A DNA stretch of 64,000 nucleotides from Pinus tabuliformis (Eukaryota > Streptophyta > Pinopsida > Pinales > Pinaceae): contig CM062815.1 of NCBI GenBank assembly GCA_031772625.1, forward strand, positions 921,918,582 to 921,982,581, in the 5' to 3' direction. Positions 54,862 to 64,000 of this stretch are shown one piece after another. The translations under genes and the position numbers were made by a program. Below the pieces are notes generated by a model. It did no database searches and was not told the DNA's origin. It saw only the letters and a list, made by a program, of their open reading frames with translations. The number at the start of each line of letters is the position of its first letter. Position 1 is the stretch's first letter.

Positions 54862-56766
54862 CTACTGATTCTGGCCCGACAAAATTGTCTGTGTCAAATT
54901 CCTCCAGACATCCTGTGTGGGCAGTTGGTGTGCTAAGATTGCCCCTAGAGTTTCATCTGCTTCCGTGAATTTGAAGAAGTTAGGTGGTGTATCAAACAGA
55001 TGCTCAACTTCATTCATGAGGAAAAATAGGTTCTCCACCCTGTCATACATAGTCTGCCCGGTGGCTGGCCCTGCGTCTGCTGAAGTGCTGGGCGGTTTTG
55101 CAATCTCTGCTCCTGCATGGGCATCAATTCTCTTATTGTAATTGTCTAGGGTGAGCAGTCTTCCTGCACTGCTTAAAATGCTGGGGAGGCCTCTGTTCTG
55201 TAGTGCCACGAATTTTTCCAGGAATCTGTTGATTTCAGTCTGCATATCCTGTGTCCTCCTCTCCAGTGTTCCAACCAAGTTCCTCAATGTTATGACTCTT
55301 TTGGCTACAGCAATTGTTTCTGTCCTGTTGATGATTCCCATGACAGCTAATTGAGAGCTAGTCTTATAGTTCAGAATATTGATCATCCTAGTAGCAGCTT
55401 CTGGCATGTGTCCAAGGCTTGCCCTGGCTCTCTGTATTTCTCTGTTTGCTTTAGTGATGAGCACCATTTGCTCATCCATGGTCTCAATATATTGCCACTG
55501 GTTGGCAATGGACCGCCCAATGTTGCTCCAGAGCACTGCTTTCATTTGAGCTGTCACCTTTTCTAGTGCAAGCTCTTTCTCTAGTTCAGCAATTCTCCTC
55601 TTAAGAGTTCTTACCTCTCTCTCCTTGGCTGCCTCGTTCTGTTTGCTCTTGTCAAACTTTTCATTTACCTTAGCCAAGGTTTTCTTAAGTTCATCCAGCT
55701 CTTTCATTTGAGATTCCATGGCTTGGATCTCAGCTTGCAGCTTTTGCATGTCTAAACTAGTAGCCTGTTCTGATGTTGTAGTTGGTGCTGTGACTTCTGT
55801 TTGTTGAGGAGGAGGAGTAGTTTTTAGAGGGACTTCCTCAAAATTTATTATCACAGGAGGAGGCTGGGAGGGTTGGCCCTCTTCTCTTTGCTTCAGTAAT
55901 TCTTGTAGTGCTGCCTTTGCAGCTTCAGTTTGTCCTAGCTGGTCTTGAATCCTAACCAGCTCTCTGTATAGGGATACCAGCAGGTCTGTAGTATCCTTTT
56001 CTTGCCTTTGCTGGGCAACTTCATCTGTTTGTGGATGGATGGTGGCCGGGAGTTTGATTTTCTTTCTTAGGGCCGCCATGTCTGCATCCCTTATCTTCAG
56101 GAGTTCTTGGATGCCTTTGACATCTTTAGGATCATGCCCTATATCTATAATTACCTCTTCCAAGGACTTGATCCTATTGTCCTTGGCTTGTGATGATGCT
56201 CTTTCTAATTCCAGCTGAGAAGCTGTGTTATCCAGGCTGCTCTTTAGTTTGTAGTTCTCCAATGTCTCATCTGCCAGGGAGGCATACACCATTTCACCAG
56301 TTTGTTTATGTAATTCAATCTTGTCCATAGGGTGTATGTCTTTGGCAAGAACCTCCATGTTGGTTCTTAGATAGTCCGAGGTGGACTGAGGATGCAAAGT
56401 TGTGGGCATGAAGTGGCTCATTATCATTTTGCCTTCGCTCACATCGAAAGCAGACATGAGTCTCTGCTGGTTGCTAGGAGCCAGGTTTAACAAGTGATTA
56501 TACAGCTGCACTTTTATGGGATCACTCCTCCTTTTGATGTCAATGAATTGCTGCTTTATACTTGATTGCCCTTCTCTATGTTGACCGGAGGAGCTGACCT
56601 CTCCTCCCATAGTCATGTCATGTCCACGCTGAGATGAGCTGGTCGAAAGTTCTCCACTGGGTGGGCCCATGCCCATGGCTTGCCTTACTGCTATGTCCTC
56701 CTCTTGGGAGTCATTCAGCCTTTGTCTCTTCTCTCCTCTGATGAAGGATGAGGTCTGGGGGGTCTC
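54862..56766 (-). CDS. Second half of the Element J accessory ORF (coiled coil)
   Basis: Open from the codon after the TGA at 56767-56769; the first Met is at 56676 (604 aa from there). It is in the same phase as the upstream 616-codon ORF, so the two were probably one protein of about 1250 residues. The middle (roughly residues 110-420 of the 604) is rich in Glu/Lys/Gln/Leu with heptad-like stretches, for example MQKLQAEIQAMESQMKELDE, indicating long coiled coils. A Pro/Gln/Thr-rich linker (PPVIINFEEVPLKTTPPP) interrupts them. No enzyme motif, signal peptide or membrane segment is evident. I do not recognise the family. The position downstream of pol matches where Athila-type elements carry an env-like gene, but nothing envelope-like is visible. 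Confidence 0.7.
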   Translation of the reverse strand, partial: ETPQTSSFIRGEKRQRLNDSQEEDIAVRQAMGMGPPSGELSTSSSQRGHDMTMGGEVSSSGQHREGQSSIKQQFIDIKRRSDPIKVQLYNHLLNLAPSNQQRLMSAFDVSEGKMIMSHFMPTTLHPQSTSDYLRTNMEVLAKDIHPMDKIELHKQTGEMVYASLADETLENYKLKSSLDNTASQLELERASSQAKDNRIKSLEEVIIDIGHDPKDVKGIQELLKIRDADMAALRKKIKLPATIHPQTDEVAQQRQEKDTTDLLVSLYRELVRIQDQLGQTEAAKAALQELLKQREEGQPSQPPPVIINFEEVPLKTTPPPQQTEVTAPTTTSEQATSLDMQKLQAEIQAMESQMKELDELKKTLAKVNEKFDKSKQNEAAKEREVRTLKRRIAELEKELALEKVTAQMKAVLWSNIGRSIANQWQYIETMDEQMVLITKANREIQRARASLGHMPEAATRMINILNYKTSSQLAVMGIINRTETIAVAKRVITLRNLVGTLERRTQDMQTEINRFLEKFVALQNRGLPSILSSAGRLLTLDNYNKRIDAHAGAEIAKPPSTSADAGPATGQTMYDRVENLFFLMNEVEHLFDTPPNFFKFTEADETLGAILAHQLPTQDVWRNLTQTILSGQNQ

Positions 56767-58617
56767 TCACTCCCTTTTTCTGGTCAAGTCCTCCTTCTGT
56801 GGTGTTTGGAGGACTGAGGTGTCTACATTGGTGTCTGTCCTGGGAGGCACCTCTGTTTGGGGCTGCTGCTCAGTGTAACTAGGTAGATCTGTCCCCTTTT
56901 CCTGCTGCAAGGGCTGCTGTTCACTGGACTGTGCTTCTTCTTGTTGCTGCCCCAGTTCTTGACGTTCCATTTCTTCTTGCTGCTGTAGCAAGGTGTCAAC
57001 TTGTTCTTCTGTCAATATAGGTGGCTGTTCCACCTGTTTTCCTTTGTCTTTGCTTGCTGCCTGGGGTGTCTTCTCAGTAGTTTGCGGCTGTGCTGCTGAA
57101 GATGTAGCAGCTACTCCAATTTGCTTTCTGTACGAGAGGGGCACCTGTCCATAAGTTTCCAAGTCAGCTTCTTTTTGCACATTCCTAGCTTCTTTCTCAA
57201 GTAATTCTTCATTAGTGACTTGTTCTACTAGTGTACCCTCTTCCCAATCTAGTGTATTGGCATACTTTTCAATTTCAGGTTGTCTTTTATGTGCATAGTT
57301 GCCCAATTTGTATCTAATTCTCCTGAGGGAGATAGAATGATTGGGGTCATAGGGAATCCATTCAAAACTGGTCTGCAATCTGAGGCCTTCTAGGATGCTG
57401 TCTGCCTCTTTCCACCCTTCTTCTTTCCTGTTATATAGGAAGGAACCTAGCTGGTTTCTTACCTTCAATTGTGACTTCTTGTTTCTACTCTGAAAGTGAA
57501 GGTAATCTGAGTTCCCAAACTGCGTGAAATATTCTAAGGCAAAAAGCCTCATGGGGACATACCTTGGCAACCTAAATGGGTTCAATTCACAGCCATATAT
57601 CCTAATGACTGTGTGATTCTGGTAGAAGTACCAATTGCCAATGTTGTAGACCTTATTCAAGTGGAGAATTCTCCTCATCTCATCGGTTAATCTAGGAGGA
57701 GGGGCACCTTGCAGCACTGTTAGGGCTGGATGAACAAACAAATCAATGAACTCGCAGTATGTATAGGGTGATACTGCAGTATGATGAAACAAGGGGGTCC
57801 AGAAGACAACTGATCTTGGATTTCCTTGGGCATTGAGTGGCCTCAAAGGAACAGAGAAGGTAGCTGGCTGGTTGAAGAGGAATAAATGGTATATATAGGA
57901 GGTATACCTGAAAAGTCTCTCCCTCCTCAAATTCATGAACTGGTCATGGATTTTCTCTGCTATGTAAGTTGCATAATCATACTGCACAGCTGGAGGCTTA
58001 CCAGGGGCAAATATAGACAGCATTGCCATTATGCTGTCATCTACATCTTCCAACCCCTTGAATCCTAGGACATAGCCAATTAGATCCACCAACATTCTGC
58101 CCAACTTATTTAGATATTGGTACCCAATAGGAGGGGTTCTGACTGTTTCAGAGCCTGGTGTGACAAACAGTTGGTTGATTTTGACAATCTGGTCACTGGA
58201 CAGCTTGCTCCCTCTGTTTATCAGATTCTGCATAGATAGAGGGGTCAATTTCTTGGCTGTATTGAAGCGCAGCATCTGGTTTATGCTCTCTGGGGTGATC
58301 TGGAACAGGACTAGGCCTGTGGGGCTAATGACTGCTCTTTGGCTGGGGTCATAGCATTCCTGGCAGCTATAAATGAGCTCTGGCATAGGATTGACTTGGG
58401 GAAGGTTGTATATGGGCAAATTTGACTCCCAAATCCCCAAGATATCTGCCCCACTGAGGTGCTGGGCTCTTAATTCATTCAACATTTGAATATTGTACTT
58501 GGTTCCCATGGGGAACCAATCCAGCATTTGGTAGTCCATGTCTCCCAGGGCTTTCCATGCTAATTCCTGGTGAGGAGCATTGATGGGCTTAATATTCAGT
58601 GCAATAGGGGTCTCCAT
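56767..58617 (-). CDS. First half of the Element J accessory ORF (616 aa, unknown family)
   Basis: Starts METPIALNIKPINAPHQELA. Residues about 1-450 are of globular composition with many Tyr, Phe and Pro (for example GYQYLNKLGRMLVDLIGYVL and FNQPATFSVPLRPL). Residues about 500-616 are low-complexity, Gln/Glu-rich. There is no zinc finger, signal peptide or membrane helix. The ORF ends RKRE then TGA, after which the same phase stays open for 634 codons. GAG TGA GAG is not a known efficient readthrough context; a CGA-to-TGA mutation is simpler. Absence of other stops over 1250 codons implies recent selection for coding. Function unknown. Confidence 0.75.
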   Translation of the reverse strand: METPIALNIKPINAPHQELAWKALGDMDYQMLDWFPMGTKYNIQMLNELRAQHLSGADILGIWESNLPIYNLPQVNPMPELIYSCQECYDPSQRAVISPTGLVLFQITPESINQMLRFNTAKKLTPLSMQNLINRGSKLSSDQIVKINQLFVTPGSETVRTPPIGYQYLNKLGRMLVDLIGYVLGFKGLEDVDDSIMAMLSIFAPGKPPAVQYDYATYIAEKIHDQFMNLRRERLFRYTSYIYHLFLFNQPATFSVPLRPLNAQGNPRSVVFWTPLFHHTAVSPYTYCEFIDLFVHPALTVLQGAPPPRLTDEMRRILHLNKVYNIGNWYFYQNHTVIRIYGCELNPFRLPRYVPMRLFALEYFTQFGNSDYLHFQSRNKKSQLKVRNQLGSFLYNRKEEGWKEADSILEGLRLQTSFEWIPYDPNHSISLRRIRYKLGNYAHKRQPEIEKYANTLDWEEGTLVEQVTNEELLEKEARNVQKEADLETYGQVPLSYRKQIGVAATSSAAQPQTTEKTPQAASKDKGKQVEQPPILTEEQVDTLLQQQEEMERQELGQQQEEAQSSEQQPLQQEKGTDLPSYTEQQPQTEVPPRTDTNVDTSVLQTPQKEDLTRKRE

Positions 58618-61020
58618 AGCTCTTCAAGTTGCAAGAATTGCAGGTGGACAGGTAAAATGATAAAAACACAGTCTGGAGGCAGTTCTCTGTGGAAACAGTT
58701 GATGTTTTGAGTATCCAAGGGGAATTCTCTCAATAGCAATTGAAATACTACTGGAGTCTAGTGACAGAACTTCTCTGTGGTCTAACTGAACTCTCCAATC
58801 GGGTGAATTATATCTATTAGGAACTTTGCCGGGAAAACGCAGAATTACAGTGGTTTTATGTGAATTGCAGGTTTCTAAAGCTCTGCAGGTACTTCTTGGC
58901 CCTCACAATGACAATGGTGGATGAACAAATGGAAATGAACGGTGTAAATATCGTTTTTATGGTTCTACTATCCCTCTGAGCAATTTCAAGCTTAATGAAG
59001 GTCGTATGGAGGGCGAAACGGTCTAAATACCTGTAATTCGATGAGCAGAGGTTGAAGCAAAGGTGCACAGTTGCTGCTTGAGGAGGTCGCCCGGGCTAAT
59101 AGACTGGTTGGCGAAAATTAGAGTGCAAACGGTCATGCAGAGCGTCCAACAGTAATAACAGTGAAAGTGGTAAAAAACACGGGAAAATTGGTAAATATGG
59201 GTTATTTTACCAATTTGGCGCTTTTTTCTGCTGACGTCAGCATGACGTCATTGGTGGGTCATGGTGAGGTGACGTCAGCTGACGTCATCGGGCGACGTGG
59301 CAGTGGGTGACTGGTCAAAGGGGCGGTGAGGTGGCAACCTAGTCAGCGGTGAGGTGGACCAATAACAAATGCAGGTACGAGCAGATAAGGACGTGGCGGC
59401 GAGTCAGCGACGGGTAGGTGGCAGTCAAACTGCAGCGGTCACGGTTAAGGCCTTAACCGCCGCGGTTTCTCGGGGCGGTTTAGGTACGGCGCAGAAGCTG
59501 TCAGACTCGGCTCCGAGATGGTTGATCGATTGACGCTTGGAGGAGGCGTGACAAGGCGCAACGTCACTTTCTCGGAGGCTAAAGTGCCGCCATCGGATGC
59601 GCTCCGATATTAATGTGGACCGTCGGATCTGATGGGCTTGATCCGACGGCTGGCGGAGGAGAAAGATGCGCGCTTCATACTGCGGGCGGAAAAGATTAAA
59701 GTTTGTGGGTTTTTATGGGTTTTTCAAATGTTTTCGCTTAACCAATAATGTGGTAGGATTGGGGAACGTGCCAGAGGCGGGTATTAACCTTTGCAAAGGT
59801 TTTTATAGGCAAAAGGGGTTTGGAGAGGGGTTTTATCAATGCAGAGGTGATTTGAGGGTAAATTAACTTGCAGCAAAGGGGGAATAGGGTGGAATAGGTT
59901 CACCAAAGTGGCCTGATGCCATTTTGGTCCCTTTTGAAAGATACATGGCTATTATGCCTAGGGGAGAGAATATATATAAGATTTGGGGCTTTATACACCT
60001 TAGTGTTAGTATTATTAGGGAAAGGGGTAAAATAGGGGAGCTATATAGTAGAATTAGGAGTTAATATGAGTGAAGGAGGGGGATTTAAGAGTAGAGCAAA
60101 ATGAAAAGACTTTAGACTCAAAAGGTGCATTCTGAATGAACTAGAACCACCATACAACCATGATCATTCTTCAAAAATCTCAGCTAATAGAAAGGGGGTG
60201 TTAGCAATGGAGTAGGGAGGGAAAAGAGAAGTTAGTGATGCTCTTTGCTGATAGATTTTTTGCCTTGGCAAAACACCTCTTGACAACTGTGTAATGGTGA
60301 TCATATCCTTTCTGCAACCACAACTGCCTACCCAGCTATTTTGCCTAGCATTTTTTGTTTCTTCTTGGAGGGGCACTTGGACTTGCAACCCTCAATTGCC
60401 TTTTCCTTTCTCTGGCTTTTTCTTTTTCTTTCTATCTACATCTACCCTTATCTCTTCCAAGGTCCCAGATTAAACTTTTGGGAACCTTTGCTTCTCTACC
60501 TGAACTACTTGTCTGCCAAGATTAAGCTGTTTGGACAGACTGGTTTCTCTATTCTACAACTCAAAATTGAAACATGGCATGATCCAGTTTAAACTGTTGA
60601 ATCATCCACAAAATTTGAAATGAGGTCCTCAACATTTGGAACACTTCACACACCTCTGATTTCCTGGGAAATATGGGATCTTTGTAGTATCAAAGCAGAG
60701 CATATTTGGATTTTCTATAGTCAATCATGAAATATGAAACCTATTACTATAGGTATCCAACAGTGGCTCCACATGGGGATGGTTTTTCTTTTGAAAGACC
60801 AAGAACAGCAGGTCAGATTGCCTTGTTGCTTGACTGCCCCTCTTAATCTTTGAAATTTGCTGCATATAATCTGTCAAAATTGTGTGCCTTTTCTTGGAGA
60901 ACCTCTGATTCTATCTGCCTGTTGCTGCTAGGTGCAGCATTTGGGAAAACCTCTTTTTACATTCTAAAATAGAAGATAATATGGAAGGCTGCATATATAC
61001 AATGAACCTCTGAATTTCTA
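58618..61020 (-). other. Spacer between pol and accessory ORF of Element J, with GC-rich segment
   Basis: 2.4 kb with no convincing ORF. The segment 59090-59660 is much richer in G+C than its surroundings and contains the TGACGTCA cluster described separately. A TATATATAA run lies at about 59970. Another T-rich, TATA-like phrase is near 58806-58820 on the minus strand, about 190 bases before the accessory ORF start. The layout suggests, without proof, a leader or internal promoter for the accessory ORF. Confidence 0.55.
59232..59287. promoter_or_regulatory. Cluster of four TGACGTCA palindromes
   Basis: Perfect TGACGTCA octamers at 59232-59239, 59243-59250, 59270-59277 and 59280-59287, plus GACGTGG just after. 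TGACGTCA is a classic bZIP (TGA/C-box, CRE-like) binding site. The sites lie about 615-670 bases upstream of the accessory ORF on the minus strand. Binding and promoter activity are inferred. Confidence 0.6.
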
Positions 61021-64000
61021 TCATAGTGAACAGTCAAAATAGTGCTTCAGCATCCTGCCATTGACAGGGCCTTCATCCAGTTCAGTTACAGTCAAACTTT
61101 TTAGGAAGTAGGTGTTATTACCTTGTACTGCTTGGACAGAAAATGGTCCTTTCCATAAAGAGTCAAACTTCCCATGTTTTCCTTTCTCTTCTCTTCTTGC
61201 ATCCCACTTTAAAACTTTGTCCCCTACATTGAAATCTTCTGCTTTAGTTCTTCTGTCAAAGGCCTTTTTCAGTTTCTCTTGTAGTATCTGCACTCTGCTG
61301 AAAACTTGTTCTCTGGTCTGCTGTAAACAGATTATCTGGTTAATCCTTCTTTGCATATCATTTGGCTCTGCTTGACTTTCTTGCAGAAGTTTCATAACCG
61401 GCACTCCTAGTGATAAAGGAAATCTGGCCTCTAATCCATAGACTAACTCATATGGGCTGGTCCCAATTGATCTTTTAGTGGTTAGTCTGTCTGCCCATAA
61501 AGCATCTACTAGTTTCTTATGCCAGTTCTTTTTGTTCTCTTCCAGCACTTTCTTTATGATGTTTATCAAGCTTTTGTTTGATGATTCAGCAAGACCATTT
61601 CCCTGAGGATAGTAAGCTGTAGAATGGCCCAAAGTAATGTGAAATTTGTGGCAGAAGTTTACCATTTTCTTGGATTTGAAGGCAGCAGCATTGTCTGTTA
61701 TTATCTTGTCTGGGCAGCCAAATCTAGCCAGTATATTGTTTTCCAAAAATTGAATGATTACTGAATCATTTGCTTGTCTGCATGGGACAGCTTCAATCCA
61801 CTTGGTGAAGTAGTCTGTTGCTGTCAAGATCCATCTGTGTTGTCCTGAAGATGAGGGATGAATTTCTCCAATGAAATCCAAGCCCCATTGTTGAAAAGGT
61901 CTCTCTGTTGCAATGGGCCTCAAAGGAAGTGGCAGCAACTGTCTTTTGCCTTCAAACAGTTGGCACTTGTGGCATGATGTTGTGAATTTCTTCACATCAG
62001 AGAACATAGTGGGCCAGTAATAACCAGCCCTTAATATCTTGTCTACAGTGGACTTCCAGTACAAATGTCCACCACAGTTTCCAGCATGAAATTCTTGCAT
62101 GATATTGTCAGTTTCACTCTCAATAAGACAGTGCAGCAAAATACCTTCATGGTTTTTCCAGAGTAGATTCTCATCCATCACACAAAATTTAGATGTTTTC
62201 ATTTTTAGGAACCTAGACTTAGTTCTGGACAGTCCTGGGGGAGCACACAGGTTTTGTAACACATAACAGACATCAGAGTACCAAGGAGATTGTTCAAAGG
62301 CTACATTGATCTTTGGAGTCGCCAGCTCTGTTTCACTGTCCAGTTGGTTGATATTTAAGGCTTGGAAATTTGCTTGTGTCATTAACTTGGCCAAACCTTG
62401 CCCTTTTATCAGCTTTGTAGGCTTTATTTCAATGTCAAATTCAAGTATGTTTGCAATCCATTTTCCCCTTCTACCCTCTAAGTTTTCTTGTGTGAGAATG
62501 TCTTTGACAATAGGACTTGGTACATAAGCCACAATATGGGAGTAAAGGATGTAAATCCTAAAGTCTTTGATAGCTTTGATTAAGGCATAGGCTTGTTTCT
62601 CCATTATTTGGTACTTTAGAGGAGCATCTCTAAGAGCTCTGCTGAAAAAAGCAATGGGCTTTTCATTTCCTTGGTCATCTTTCTGTAATAATACAGCAGC
62701 AATAGTATGCTGGGAGGCAAAAGAAAAAATAATAAAGTCTCTGTCAAACTGAGGATTAGTTAACACTGGGGTTTGAGTCAAGGCCAATTTTATACTTTCA
62801 AAGGCTTGCTTTGCTTCAACAGTCCACTTAACCTTTGAATCCTTCTTTAGCATGTTGTTTAGTAATCTGATTAACTCAGCTAAATTTGGGATAAATCTTC
62901 TTAAAAAGTTGATTTTTCCTAAGAATCCTTGCAGCTCCTTGACATTCCTGGGGTGAGGCATTTGTAGGATAGCTTGTATCCTATCTGGATCAATTCTTAT
63001 GCCATCTTTCGAAATGATGTGTCCTAAAAGTTTCCCTTCTTCCAAACCAAATAATGACTTCTTGGGGTTTAAGGAAATGCCATATTTTCTGCATGTTATG
63101 AAGATTTGTCTTAAATGTTTCAAGTGTTCTTGGTCAGATTTTGAAAAGGGTGTAAGATCATCTAAGTAAATGACCAAGAAATCATGAATTTCCTTTGCAA
63201 AAGCAATATCCATTGCTCTTTGAAACGTTTCCCCTGCATTTTTCAATCCAAAGGGCATCTTCACATACTTGAAAGTTCCCCATGGGGTAGTAAATGCAGT
63301 TTTGTCTTGATCATCAGGGTGCACTAAAATTTGATTGAAGCCTGAGAATCCATCAAGCAGTGATATCCTTGAAGCCCCTACTACCCTCTGAAGGATGTGA
63401 TCCATTTTGGGTAAGGGGTAGTTATCTTTGAGTGATACTTGATTCAGATTCCTTAAGTCTACACAAAGCCTGATCTCACCAGTTTTCTTTCTTGTAGGGA
63501 CCAAATTTGAAATCCATTCAGAGAACCTGATTGGTGCTATAATACCAGCTTTGAACATTTTATGCAATTCTTTTTCAATGGAAGGAAGGAGCACAGGATT
63601 GATCCTTCTCAATTTCTGTTTGAATGGTTTTTGATTAGGCTTGAGGGGGATGGTATGCTGGATGACAGACGTGTCATAGGACTTTAGATCTTCATAACCC
63701 CAAGCAAAGACATCTTGAAACTCTTTAAAGAGATCAATATATTTGGGCTTTTGATCAGGGGGTAGAGAGGCAGATAGCTTTACTATCTTAGGCTTGTCAA
63801 TAGTACCAATATTGCATTCTTCAACTCTTGCATCTAATGGCTGCATCTTTGGCTTCCTAGGGATGTCATTTGAGTCAAAAATATCCTCTAATGGGGTAAG
63901 GCCTACTGGGAGGAAATTGTCTTTGAGTTGTATGATTTCAGTTTCAACGTTGCTCATCTCCTCATAGTCAATTTGGTTTATTTGATGAATGTTTTCATTG
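61021..64000 (-). CDS. pol: Pol polyprotein of Element J: RT, degenerate RNase H, integrase (partial)
   Basis: Open from the window edge to the stop at 61021; Met at 63957 is an internal start and the frame continues beyond 64000. Numbered from it: RT about 90-330 with ISLLDGFSGFNQILVHP and YLDD at 264-267. The RNase H-like domain about 400-510 (IFSFASQHTIAAVLLQK, MEKQAYALIKAIKDFRIY, AYVPSPI) lacks the usual D-E-D carboxylates. The integrase zinc-binding region with HKCQLFEGKR is about 650-690, then a core with WGLDFIGEIH, ITDNAAAFKS and GNGLAESSNK carrying D, D, E. The C-terminus contains KHGKFDSLWKGPF. No stops or frameshifts. These motifs mark the Athila/Tat group; no extra archaeal-type RNase H is seen between RNase H and integrase. 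Confidence 0.88.
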   Translation of the reverse strand, partial: NENIHQINQIDYEEMSNVETEIIQLKDNFLPVGLTPLEDIFDSNDIPRKPKMQPLDARVEECNIGTIDKPKIVKLSASLPPDQKPKYIDLFKEFQDVFAWGYEDLKSYDTSVIQHTIPLKPNQKPFKQKLRRINPVLLPSIEKELHKMFKAGIIAPIRFSEWISNLVPTRKKTGEIRLCVDLRNLNQVSLKDNYPLPKMDHILQRVVGASRISLLDGFSGFNQILVHPDDQDKTAFTTPWGTFKYVKMPFGLKNAGETFQRAMDIAFAKEIHDFLVIYLDDLTPFSKSDQEHLKHLRQIFITCRKYGISLNPKKSLFGLEEGKLLGHIISKDGIRIDPDRIQAILQMPHPRNVKELQGFLGKINFLRRFIPNLAELIRLLNNMLKKDSKVKWTVEAKQAFESIKLALTQTPVLTNPQFDRDFIIFSFASQHTIAAVLLQKDDQGNEKPIAFFSRALRDAPLKYQIMEKQAYALIKAIKDFRIYILYSHIVAYVPSPIVKDILTQENLEGRRGKWIANILEFDIEIKPTKLIKGQGLAKLMTQANFQALNINQLDSETELATPKINVAFEQSPWYSDVCYVLQNLCAPPGLSRTKSRFLKMKTSKFCVMDENLLWKNHEGILLHCLIESETDNIMQEFHAGNCGGHLYWKSTVDKILRAGYYWPTMFSDVKKFTTSCHKCQLFEGKRQLLPLPLRPIATERPFQQWGLDFIGEIHPSSSGQHRWILTATDYFTKWIEAVPCRQANDSVIIQFLENNILARFGCPDKIITDNAAAFKSKKMVNFCHKFHITLGHSTAYYPQGNGLAESSNKSLINIIKKVLEENKKNWHKKLVDALWADRLTTKRSIGTSPYELVYGLEARFPLSLGVPVMKLLQESQAEPNDMQRRINQIICLQQTREQVFSRVQILQEKLKKAFDRRTKAEDFNVGDKVLKWDARREEKGKHGKFDSLWKGPFSVQAVQGNNTYFLKSLTVTELDEGPVNGRMLKHYFDCSL

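Larger units (their letters stand above)
53609..64000 (-). mobile_element. Element J: Ty3/gypsy element with long extra ORF, runs off window
   Basis: It starts TGTTAACACCC, directly after ATAGATCA, the same flank as B-insert. On the minus strand the order is pol (64000-61021), a 2.4-kb spacer, a 616-codon ORF, a TGA, a further 634 open codons (604 from the next Met), then the presumed 3' LTR. The 5' LTR, gag and protease should lie beyond 64000. The RT/integrase type belongs to the plant Athila/Tat group, judged from motifs. LTR length is undetermined because only one LTR is in the window. Confidence 0.85.

Noticed and set aside
54862..58617. Accessory ORF of Element J as an envelope-like gene
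   Set aside because: The position after pol fits Athila env-like ORFs, but there is no signal peptide, transmembrane helix or cleavage site; it is rich in coiled coil and low complexity.

Overview
The window is plant nuclear DNA from a large, transposon-packed genome. Every major block is a plant-type LTR retrotransposon or a fragment of one, and they are nested several layers deep. No resident host gene, tRNA or rRNA was found. The species cannot be fixed from the sequence; a gymnosperm or another large-genome vascular plant is plausible but only inferred.

The scaffold is a tandem array of one non-autonomous family with 2.5 kb LTRs (TGTTGG...CCAACA), laid out as internal - LTR A - internal - LTR B - internal - LTR C. 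Its internal region, about 3.5 kb, encodes only a decayed coiled-coil/zinc-knuckle Gag resembling Sirevirus (Ty1/copia) Gag. LTR A is 1177-3676, LTR B is 28603-43882 (interrupted), and LTR C starts at 47335.

Insertions from left to right: (1) Element D, 5355-21723, a Ty3/gypsy gag-protease remnant whose right LTR is itself split by (2) Element E, 9809-20246. E is a young Tat-like element with gag-protease only and a large array of interleaved inverted repeats that read as H-type RNA pseudoknots. (3) Element F, 22016-27081, is a decayed full-length Ty1/copia element on the minus strand. LTR B holds three insertions: (4) B-insert, 28996-32923, with fragments of host TOP3A, RAB3GAP1-like and UBP12/13 genes; (5) Element G, 34289-37049, a scrambled mini-chromovirus; and (6) Element H, 37339-43419, a decayed Ty1/copia element. 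LTR C holds (7) Element I, 47717-53592, a Ty3/gypsy element with an uninterrupted 1524-codon gag-pol, and (8) Element J, 53609 to beyond the window end. J is a minus-strand Ty3/gypsy element with an open pol and a very long extra ORF downstream of pol.

Functionally, only I looks coding-competent for a whole life cycle. J may be, but its gag lies outside the window. D, E, G and the scaffold family keep LTRs, primer sites and Gag pieces but no reverse transcriptase or only a scrap of it, so they would have depended on other elements' enzymes. The strongest candidates for undescribed biology are the pseudoknot array in E, the multi-gene capture in B-insert, and the ~1250-codon accessory ORF of J with a TGACGTCA cluster upstream of it.
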